Assembly: GCA_042091915.1 (NCBI GenBank)
Contig: JBELGO010000011.1
Span: 1-29,576, forward strand
DNA length: 29,576 nucleotides
Source of the DNA: LSUCC0057 sp042091915
GTDB taxonomy: Bacteria; Pseudomonadota; Gammaproteobacteria; Pseudomonadales; Porticoccaceae
Direction of reading: 5' to 3'
How positions within the stretch are numbered: the first letter of the stretch is position 1; every line of letters begins with the position of its first letter. Position numbers and translations under genes: made by a program. The notes under the pieces are model-generated. The model did not search any database and was not told the origin of the DNA. It was given only the letters and a program-made list of their open reading frames with translations. Shown here in pieces: positions 1-6,423 of the stretch.

Positions 1-1
1 A

Positions 2-250
2 GGGAGCCACCGGGTGGTGGCGGGTACCGATTTTGACAACGACTTTTATATCTGTGACGCAGGTGAAGCGTGCGGGCGTTTTCAGACACGCAGTAATCCT
101 ACCGTCATAGAGCGGGTAGATTCGAATCGCAATGGTATCGACTTTCGTGTTGGATATGAGGTGGCGATCTCTGCTAGTTCTGAGCAGGGTGTTGAAGAGG
201 CAGCTGTTGCCAGAAAATTTCCCAAAAAATCGCTGAGATCGGTACAGTGA
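2..250 (+). CDS. C-terminal fragment of an unidentified protein
   Basis: The reading frame is open from the left edge and ends at a TGA at 248-250, so this is the last 82 or so codons of a gene that starts outside the window. I do not recognise the family. The visible part has two cysteines close together (YICDAGEAC), a DSNRNGIDFRVGYEV stretch and a basic tail ending KKSLRSVQ. The paired cysteines could suit an exported, disulphide-bonded protein, but that is a guess. The stop overlaps the GTG start of the next gene by 4 bp (GTGA), which implies one transcript with the lipoprotein downstream. An internal GTG at 14 is an artefact of truncation, not a likely start. Confidence 0.55.
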   Translation, partial: GSHRVVAGTDFDNDFYICDAGEACGRFQTRSNPTVIERVDSNRNGIDFRVGYEVAISASSEQGVEEAAVARKFPKKSLRSVQ

Positions 251-777
251 CGCGCACTCTGCCCAGGCTAATGGTTTGTGTTGGGTTGCTTTCAGTTCTA
301 TTGGGTTGCGGGCCAGCGACAGCGCCTGCCGAGTCGCCAGCTTCGAGCTTTACAACGATTGCCAGAGAGATATTTTCTGCTAATCAATGCGGCTATCAGA
401 TTCCTTCTGCTGAGCTCATCAAAACTAGCAGTGAGTGGGCCAGTTGGCTTGCCCGGCTGGCTAACTCAGCAGTTGCGCAGCAGTGGCAGCCCGAAGAGAG
501 TCTGTTACTGGTCGTGGCAGCAGGGCAACAACCTACTGCGGGTTATAATTTGGTTCTGCGCCAGCAAACTGGAACTCACCTACACTTTGAGTTGGTTCGC
601 TACGGGCAGATGCACGCACAAATTATCACATCTCCGTGCCTGGTCGTGGCAATAAATCAAGCTGATTTTAATCAGCTTGAAAAGATTGTTGTCGATTATC
701 AAGGAGAGCGGTTGTTTGTCACTCAAGCTAGAGAGATCCGACACTATGGGGTGATTAGATCTCCCAGAGTTCAGTGA
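247..777 (+). CDS. Putative lipoprotein with PrcB C-terminal-like domain
   Basis: A 176-residue protein starting at GTG 247, overlapping the previous stop by 4 bp. The N-terminus is a lipoprotein signal: a short basic start, a hydrophobic run, and the lipobox LLGC with the acylated cysteine at residue 21, so it should be anchored in a membrane facing the periplasm. Residues about 80-135 (SLLLVVAAGQQPTAGY, then later ITSPCLVVAINQ) fit the pattern of the PrcB_C family, in which a conserved G-x-x-P-T-x-G-Y is followed by a two-strand repeat. PrcB was named from a spirochaete protease complex, but the domain occurs in many uncharacterised lipoproteins, so I infer no precise function. Its 3' end overlaps the convergent glycosyltransferase by 23 bp. 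Start and lipobox are directly visible; the family call is moderate. Confidence 0.7.
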   Translation: MTRTLPRLMVCVGLLSVLLGCGPATAPAESPASSFTTIAREIFSANQCGYQIPSAELIKTSSEWASWLARLANSAVAQQWQPEESLLLVVAAGQQPTAGYNLVLRQQTGTHLHFELVRYGQMHAQIITSPCLVVAINQADFNQLEKIVVDYQGERLFVTQAREIRHYGVIRSPRVQ

Positions 778-1753
778 GCTGAGCAATATTTACCGCAATA
801 TCGCTGCGCTTAGCCACTTCGAAGCCCCGCTCGCGCATCTCAGTGGGATAGGGCATCCGCAGCCTCTCTGCTGCCTCGTCAAGGTTTTCAAAGGTATAAC
901 CAGCGCCGTCTATGTAATCCGCCATGTCGGGACGGATATTTTGAATTAAAACTCCACACCCAGATGCTTGCGCCTCTGCTATTGCCATTGGCCAACCAAC
1001 GTCAGCCAGTGTCTGATCAGCGGTATATACCAGCCAGCGGGCACGCTTATAGAGTTTTGGCATACGCCATGGTTCAACAGTATTGCCAATAGTCAGCGGT
1101 GAACCGGCTGCTCGATTGTACTCAGTGATCTTTTCTTCTTTGTAGCCAATGGGTATCAACTCAAAACTTTTTTCTGGGACTAACTTAGCCAAATCTACAT
1201 ATTCGTGCATGGCCTTTTTGGGTATGCAGGCACCGGTATTAATTACTCCATCACCGTTAGGGGATCGGTCAAAAAAGCGCTGATAATCAACTACAGGATA
1301 GGAGGGTATGAGTTTTTCTTCTGAGTATCCGGCCTCGATTAGAGTTGGGATCATGAAGGGGAATACCAGTAACCCAGTAAAATTGTCTTGCTCAACAAAC
1401 CGGTTGTACTGCTGCAAATATTCTCTGGGCTTGTTGATCATATCGAAGGAGTGGCCACGCAAAGTGTAGGGTATATTGCCGGCTGCTTTGGCGGCTGAAG
1501 CTACGGTGGGCAGCGTAAACAAGTAGTGCCCGTGGATAACATCTGGACGTATTTGTTTGATCAGTTTTGCCAGAGTTTCAGCATTGGGGGTGAAAAAGTA
1601 GGGGAAATGCATTTTAGTCGGCTTGTCGGGTTTTGAGGTGGCCGCTACAAACACCTCATAATCCCCCATTAAATATTTAAGCTCGTTTTCTTTATAGGTC
1701 TGCGACAACTGCGGGTAGTTGGTAACAATAATCAAAACAACTTTTTTTGCCAT
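755..1753 (-). CDS. Glycosyltransferase, GT-B fold (GT4-like)
   Basis: A 332-residue protein starting at ATG 1753 with GGAG six bases upstream. The N-terminal half reads as a GT-B acceptor domain: strand KKVVLIIVTNYPQLSQTY, then IRPDVIHGHYLFTLPTVASA, a typical family-1/4 region with the HGH motif. The C-terminal half contains VNTGACIPKK-like and GWPMAIAEAQASGCGVLI segments. The latter is the E-rich nucleotide-sugar binding loop followed by the small-residue turn seen in GT4 enzymes. Sugar donor and acceptor cannot be deduced. No surface-polysaccharide cluster surrounds it: downstream is the convergent lipoprotein, upstream a tRNA with its terminator. It therefore looks like a stand-alone gene, transcribed from an unseen promoter or by read-through past the tRNA terminator. 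Confidence 0.75.
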   Translation of the reverse strand: MAKKVVLIIVTNYPQLSQTYKENELKYLMGDYEVFVAATSKPDKPTKMHFPYFFTPNAETLAKLIKQIRPDVIHGHYLFTLPTVASAAKAAGNIPYTLRGHSFDMINKPREYLQQYNRFVEQDNFTGLLVFPFMIPTLIEAGYSEEKLIPSYPVVDYQRFFDRSPNGDGVINTGACIPKKAMHEYVDLAKLVPEKSFELIPIGYKEEKITEYNRAAGSPLTIGNTVEPWRMPKLYKRARWLVYTADQTLADVGWPMAIAEAQASGCGVLIQNIRPDMADYIDGAGYTFENLDEAAERLRMPYPTEMRERGFEVAKRSDIAVNIAQLTELWEI

Positions 1754-1796
1754 ATATCACTCCGCAGGTTCTATTACAGAATAGAATAAAAAAACC

Positions 1797-1826
1797 TAAA
1801 AAAAAGCCCCGTCAATTCGACGAGGC
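1797..1826 (-). terminator. Rho-independent terminator of the tRNA-Leu unit
   Basis: On the minus strand an 8-bp stem (GCCTCGTC / GACGGGGC, one G-U pair) closes a 5-nt loop and is followed by a run of eight T. It lies 8 nt beyond the CCA end of the tRNA. On the plus strand the same stem is followed by only four T. Confidence 0.85.
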
Positions 1827-1834
1827 TTTTGATG

Positions 1835-1919
1835 TGGTAGCTGAGGCCGGAATCGAACCGGCACTCCCGAAGGAACAGGATTTTGAATCCAGCGCGTCTA
1901 CCAGTTCCGCCACTCAGCC
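1835..1919 (-). tRNA. tRNA-Leu (anticodon CAA)
   Basis: An 85-nt class II tRNA reading UUG codons. The 7-bp acceptor stem GGCTGAG/CTCAGCT starts with a G-U pair and ends with discriminator A and an encoded CCA. The D arm (GCG ... CGC), the TTCAAAA anticodon loop, the long variable arm and the T arm (GCCGG TTCGATT CCGGC) are all present. The anticodon stem CTGGA/TCCTG has an apparent U-U mismatch at its second pair (28:42), discussed in the findings. It is a single tRNA gene with its own promoter and terminator. Confidence 0.95.
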
Positions 1920-1974
1920 AAGATTGCACTCTGGTAGGTCGGCATCTGCCAACGTGTGCAACAATCAGGCGCGG

Positions 1975-2002
1975 ATTATAGCAGTGGCACTAGCCTGGTC
2001 AA
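1975..2002 (-). promoter_or_regulatory. Sigma-70 promoter of tRNA-Leu
   Basis: On the minus strand TTGACC (2002-1997) and a perfect TATAAT (1980-1975) are separated by 16 bp. A GC-rich discriminator (CCGCGCC) follows, the arrangement typical of stable-RNA promoters under stringent control. The expected start near 1968 gives a 5' leader of about 49 nt before the mature tRNA. Confidence 0.8.
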
Positions 2003-2122
2003 CTGATATAGCTGCTTGTAACTCCAATACAGGGTCAAAACTGTTATAAATCACCAAATTGTTTGGCCGGCGGGGCAAATTTCTATACCCTGTCCGGCTC
2101 ATATAAAACGATTCAAATGATT

Positions 2123-3184
2123 ATGCGCAAAGAGCTTTTTAACTTTGATTTGCCACCTGAACTCATTGCAGATGCTCCTGCACAAGAGCGCAGTGGTAGC
2201 CGACTGCTGGTGCTAGACAAAAGTAGAGGCGCCATCCAGCATCGTCAGTTCACAGCGCTTTCCGCTTTTTTAAACTCTGGTGATTTATTGGTTTTTAACA
2301 ACACCAAGGTTATCCCAGCGAGACTGTGGGGTGAAAAGGCCAGTGGCGGCAAAATAGAAGTACTTGTAGAGCGTATTATCGGTGAACGCTCAGCACTGGC
2401 GCATATTCGCGCCAGTAAATCGCCAAAGCCGGGAGGCCAGCTCAACTTTGCCGATGGTTTTAGCGCCGAGATGAAGGCTCGTCACGACGCCTTATTTGAG
2501 CTGCACTTTAACGCCCCACTACTAGAGCTGCTCGACAAGATCGGCCACATGCCACTGCCACCCTATATCGAACGCGAAGATCGCCCGGAGGATCGCGACC
2601 GTTATCAGACCGTTTATGCCGATCGCCCTGGGGCAGTGGCCGCCCCCACCGCAGGCTTACATTTTGATGAGGCTATGTTGGCGCAGCTGAAGGCACAAGG
2701 TGTCAACACAGCCTTTGTTACGTTGCATGTGGGGGCGGGGACTTTTCAGCCGGTGCGCGCCGAAAATATTGCTGAGCACAAAATGCACAGCGAGTGGTTA
2801 GAGGTGACGCCTCAGGTGGTGGAAGCTATCGAGCAGACAAAAGCCGCTGGCGGGCGTGTTCTTGCTGTCGGCACCACCTCGGTGCGCTCGCTGGAAAGCG
2901 CAGCTTGGAAAAACGCGGGTAAATTGGCCGCCTACACAGGCGAAACGGATATCTTCATCTATCCCGGATACCAATTCAATGTGATTGACGGGCTTGTCAC
3001 CAACTTTCATCTGCCCGAATCAACTCTGATTATGTTGGTCTCGGCGCTGGCTGGCAGAGAAGCCGTGCTCGCCGCCTATGCCGAGGCCGTAGCAGAACGG
3101 TACCGCTTTTTTAGTTATGGTGATGCGATGTTAATCACTGATTTAAACTGCACGGCCCAATCACCAGTAGGATCTTCGCAATGA
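2123..3184 (+). CDS. queA: S-adenosylmethionine:tRNA ribosyltransferase-isomerase QueA
   Basis: A 353-residue protein, close to the 356 of E. coli QueA. It transfers and isomerises the ribosyl moiety of SAM onto 7-aminomethyl-7-deazaguanine in tRNA to give epoxyqueuosine. Family segments visible include FDLPPELIADAPAQERSGSRLL at the N-terminus, NNTKVIPARLWG, GAVAAPTAGLHF, TLHVGAGTFQPV and VTNFHLPESTL. I start at ATG 2123 because MRKELFNFDLP aligns with the family N-terminus; an ATG two codons earlier (2117) is equally possible, and neither has a clear ribosome-binding site. The frame also extends upstream to 2063, which I consider untranslated. The stop overlaps the tgt start by 4 bp (ATGA), so the two are translationally coupled. 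Confidence 0.96.
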   Translation: MRKELFNFDLPPELIADAPAQERSGSRLLVLDKSRGAIQHRQFTALSAFLNSGDLLVFNNTKVIPARLWGEKASGGKIEVLVERIIGERSALAHIRASKSPKPGGQLNFADGFSAEMKARHDALFELHFNAPLLELLDKIGHMPLPPYIEREDRPEDRDRYQTVYADRPGAVAAPTAGLHFDEAMLAQLKAQGVNTAFVTLHVGAGTFQPVRAENIAEHKMHSEWLEVTPQVVEAIEQTKAAGGRVLAVGTTSVRSLESAAWKNAGKLAAYTGETDIFIYPGYQFNVIDGLVTNFHLPESTLIMLVSALAGREAVLAAYAEAVAERYRFFSYGDAMLITDLNCTAQSPVGSSQ

Positions 3185-4320
3185 CTGAACGCCGCTGTTT
3201 TATGCAATTTGAGAAGCTCGCAGAGGATGGTTTAGCCCGCCGTGGTGAGATCAGCTTTCCTCGCGGCAAGGTCCAGACGCCGGCGTTCATGCCAGTGGGG
3301 ACTTACGGCACAGTGAAGGGGATGCTGCCGCGCGACATCGAAGCGATTGGTGCTGATATTATCCTCGGCAATACGTTTCATCTGATGTTGCGCCCTGGCA
3401 CGGGTGTGGTTCAGCAACACGGTGATCTGCACGACTTTACTCAGTGGCAAAAGCCTATCCTGACCGATTCCGGTGGTTTTCAGGTATTTAGTCTTGGCGC
3501 CATGCGCAAAATTAGCGAGCAGGGTGTCGAATTCAAGTCGCCAATCGATGGCAGCACAGTATTTATGGGGCCGGAGGAGTCTATTCAAGTTCAGCGCGAA
3601 CTCGGTTCCGATGTAGTGATGATCTTCGACGAGTGCACCCCTTATCCTGCGACACTAGAGCAAGCGGAAACATCGATGCAGCTCTCTCTGCGTTGGGCGC
3701 AGCGCTCCAAGGATGCTCATGGCGACAACCCCGCAGCACTGTTTGGTATTGTTCAAGGCGGTATGTACCCTGAGCTGCGCGATCTCAGCTTGGCTGGTTT
3801 GGAGCAGATTGGCTTTGATGGCTATGCCATTGGTGGGCTCTCTGTCGGCGAACCCAAAGACGAGATGATCAAGGTGCTCGACCATGTTGGCCACCGCCTC
3901 CCCAGCGACAAACCGCGGTATTTGATGGGAGTCGGCAAACCAGCAGATATTGTCGAGGCGGTGCGGCGTGGAATTGATATGTTCGATTGCGTGATGCCAA
4001 CGCGCAATGCCCGCAACGGCCACCTGTTTACCAGTGGCGGTGTGGTGAAAATACGCAACGCACGTCATCGTCACGATACCGGCCCGCTAGATGCCGAGTG
4101 TGACTGCTATACCTGCAGCAATTTCTCGCGCGCTTACCTCTATCACTTAGAAAAATGCGGTGAAATGCTTGGTGCGCAGCTCAACACGATCCACAACCTA
4201 CGTTACTACCAGAGCCTTATGGCTCAGCTGCGCAGAGCCATCGAACGGAGCGAATTAGAGACTTTTAGCGAGCAGTTTTATCTTGACCAGCAGCGCGAAG
4301 CGAATTCGGTTGTTCAATAG
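3181..4320 (+). CDS. tgt: Queuine/preQ1 tRNA-guanine transglycosylase
   Basis: A 379-residue protein (E. coli Tgt: 375). It exchanges the wobble guanine of GUN-anticodon tRNAs for preQ1, the step before QueA acts. Visible landmarks are ILTDSGGFQVFSL (Asp-96, general acid/base), FGIVQGGMY, GGLSVGEP, MFDCVMPTRNARNGH (nucleophile Asp) and the zinc site CDCYTC with a later CG and H (EKCGEMLGAQLNTIHN). The ATG at 3181 overlaps queA and has AGGA upstream. A second in-frame ATG at 3202 (MQFEKLAEDG) aligns exactly with the E. coli start, so the N-terminus may be seven residues shorter. The yajC-secD-secF genes that follow tgt in many relatives are not here; the next gene is convergent rep. Confidence 0.97.
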   Translation: MTERRCFMQFEKLAEDGLARRGEISFPRGKVQTPAFMPVGTYGTVKGMLPRDIEAIGADIILGNTFHLMLRPGTGVVQQHGDLHDFTQWQKPILTDSGGFQVFSLGAMRKISEQGVEFKSPIDGSTVFMGPEESIQVQRELGSDVVMIFDECTPYPATLEQAETSMQLSLRWAQRSKDAHGDNPAALFGIVQGGMYPELRDLSLAGLEQIGFDGYAIGGLSVGEPKDEMIKVLDHVGHRLPSDKPRYLMGVGKPADIVEAVRRGIDMFDCVMPTRNARNGHLFTSGGVVKIRNARHRHDTGPLDAECDCYTCSNFSRAYLYHLEKCGEMLGAQLNTIHNLRYYQSLMAQLRRAIERSELETFSEQFYLDQQREANSVVQ

Positions 4321-4341
4321 ATAGAGTGCAAAGTTTTAATG

Positions 4342-6417
4342 TCAGGCAAACAGCGACTTTAACGCATCTAAAGACTGCTCGGCAGTTTCGCGCTGTTGCT
4401 CGGCGCTCGACTCAATGTGGTTGCCGATAATGGTCAAATCGCTTTGGGGCAGTTCGGCGATGAAACGGCTCGGGTCTGGTTTGATAGATTCGCCAAACTG
4501 GGTGCGCGACTTGGCACACGTCATGGTAAGAGTGCGTTGTGCCCGGGTGATACCAACGTAGGCGAGGCGTCTCTCCTCCTCAATACTGTCTTGCTCGATA
4601 CTGCTGCGATGTGGAAGGATCTCCTCTTCCATGCCGATTAAAAATACATGGGGAAACTCCAAGCCTTTCGCCGCATGCAGAGTCAGAAGTTGGACCTTGT
4701 CGTCTTGTGCCTCTTCTTCCTGGCGGTCGAGCATGTCTCTCAGCACCAACTTGGCGACGGCTTTTTCGAGCTGGTTGCCGCCATCCTCGAGCTGTTCTTC
4801 AACGGTTTCACCAAACAGGCTCTCTTCGGCGTTAGCCATGACTTGTTCGAGCTGACTGAGCAGCAAGTTGACGTTCTCCCAGCGTTTTTCCGCCACTTTG
4901 CTACTGCTGGCATTCTGGTTGAGCCAGCCGAGATAATCGATATCCTCTAGCAATTCGCGAATTGCCGCCATCGGCTGGCCACTAAAGGCTGACCGTTGGG
5001 CGTTGTCCAGCCACTGCTTGAACTTCTTTAGCCGCTCTAAGTTTGCTGCGGGTAGCTGTGCGGCTAAGCCGAGCTCGTCAATGGCGGCGTAGAGGCCAAT
5101 ATCGCGTTGATTGGCATATTCGCCAAGTTTCTCCAATGTGGTTGGACCAATTTGGCGGCGAGGGGTATTGATGATACGCAAAAAGGCGTTGTCATCGCTG
5201 TTGTTGGTCAGCAGGCGCAGATAGGCCATGACGTCTTTGATTTCGGCTTTGGCAAAAAACGATTGGCCACCGGTAATTTGGTAGGGAATATGTTGCTGTT
5301 GCAGCTTCAGCTCGAGTAACCGAGCTTGATAGTTGCCGCGGTAGAGCACCGCGAAATCGCGGTAGTGACAGCGTCGTTTGAGACGCATATCGATAATTTC
5401 ATTGACCACGCGCTCACACTCGCCATCTTCATTCTCGGTGTGCAGCAGGCGCAATGGATCGCCGGGCCCCAGCTCGCTCCACAGCGATTTTTTAAAAAGA
5501 TGCGGGTTGTTGTCGATGAGGGTATTAGCCGCGCGCAGTATTCGGCCAGTAGAGCGGTAGTTCTGCTCTAGTTTGATAACTCTCAGAGCCGGGAAGTCGG
5601 TCTGTAGCTGTTCTAGGTTTTCTGGCCGTGCGCCGCGCCAAGCGTAGATAGATTGATCGTCATCGCCCACTACCGTGAGTGATTGGCGCTCACTAATGAG
5701 CAACTTAACCAGCTCATATTGGGCGAGGTTGGTATCTTGGTATTCGTCTACCAACAGGTAGCGAATGCGTTTGCGCCAGCGCTGGAGCACCTCCGGGTGA
5801 TTACGCAACAGCAGTGCCGGTGCTGTGATAAGGTCGTCAAAGTCTACCGCGTTGTAGCAGCGCAAAGAGTGCTGGTAGCGCTTGTAGAGTGTCGCGATGT
5901 GCTGCTCGCCGGCACTTTGAGCGGTTGATATGGCCATCTCTGGCTCAGTCAGATTGTTCTTCCAATTAGAGATAGTGTTTTGCACGGTATCGAGCAGATC
6001 CTCTTCCAGCTCGGTGTGGCGAATCATCAACTCTTTGAGTATTTTGCGGCAGTCCTCTTGGTCGAGGATAGAAAAGCCAGGCTTGTAGCCCATGACTCTG
6101 AGTTCGCGGCGGATGATGTTCAGTCCCAGGGTATGAAAGGTGGAGACAATCAACCCCTTGGACTGGCTACCTGAAACCAACTTGCCCACGCGCTCTTTCA
6201 TTTCTCGGGCGGCTTTATTGGTAAACGTCACCGCGGCGATTGAGCGGGCAGGGATGTCGCACTGTTCAATCAGATAGGCAATTTTGCGGGTTATAACACT
6301 GGTTTTGCCGCTGCCAGCACCCGCCAACACCAGCAGTGGGCCATCAATATAATTGACGGCCTCACGCTGTTGCGGGTTGAGATTTGAGCGCGCAGCTTGA
6401 GGTGCTGGATCAGCCAC
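4342..6417 (-). CDS. rep: ATP-dependent DNA helicase Rep
   Basis: A 691-residue superfamily 1A 3'-5' helicase that helps replication forks through protein roadblocks. Walker A AGAGSGKT lies at residues 32-39, motif Ia AVTFTNKAAREMKERV and FHTLG follow, the DExx box VDEYQDTN is at about 223-230, then GDDDQSIYAWRGA, LEQNYRS, LLTLHAAKGLEFPHV and EERRLAYVGITRAQ. These match E. coli Rep (673 residues) better than UvrD, notably the STFHTLGL and ISNWKN segments. The start is GTG 6417, only 6 nt after the valS stop, with no good ribosome-binding site; coupling to valS translation is likely. It converges on tgt with about 20 bp between stops and no obvious terminator. Confidence 0.95.
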   Translation of the reverse strand: MADPAPQAARSNLNPQQREAVNYIDGPLLVLAGAGSGKTSVITRKIAYLIEQCDIPARSIAAVTFTNKAAREMKERVGKLVSGSQSKGLIVSTFHTLGLNIIRRELRVMGYKPGFSILDQEDCRKILKELMIRHTELEEDLLDTVQNTISNWKNNLTEPEMAISTAQSAGEQHIATLYKRYQHSLRCYNAVDFDDLITAPALLLRNHPEVLQRWRKRIRYLLVDEYQDTNLAQYELVKLLISERQSLTVVGDDDQSIYAWRGARPENLEQLQTDFPALRVIKLEQNYRSTGRILRAANTLIDNNPHLFKKSLWSELGPGDPLRLLHTENEDGECERVVNEIIDMRLKRRCHYRDFAVLYRGNYQARLLELKLQQQHIPYQITGGQSFFAKAEIKDVMAYLRLLTNNSDDNAFLRIINTPRRQIGPTTLEKLGEYANQRDIGLYAAIDELGLAAQLPAANLERLKKFKQWLDNAQRSAFSGQPMAAIRELLEDIDYLGWLNQNASSSKVAEKRWENVNLLLSQLEQVMANAEESLFGETVEEQLEDGGNQLEKAVAKLVLRDMLDRQEEEAQDDKVQLLTLHAAKGLEFPHVFLIGMEEEILPHRSSIEQDSIEEERRLAYVGITRAQRTLTMTCAKSRTQFGESIKPDPSRFIAELPQSDLTIIGNHIESSAEQQRETAEQSLDALKSLFA

Positions 6418-6423
6418 CTGGAT

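Noticed and set aside
1747..2049. A 100-codon plus-strand ORF across the tRNA region
   Set aside because: It runs through the terminator, the tRNA-Leu gene and its promoter on the opposite strand, so it is chance open frame.
2063..2122. N-terminal extension of queA
   Set aside because: The extra 20 codons have no counterpart in QueA and no ribosome-binding site; the family N-terminus begins at 2117-2123.
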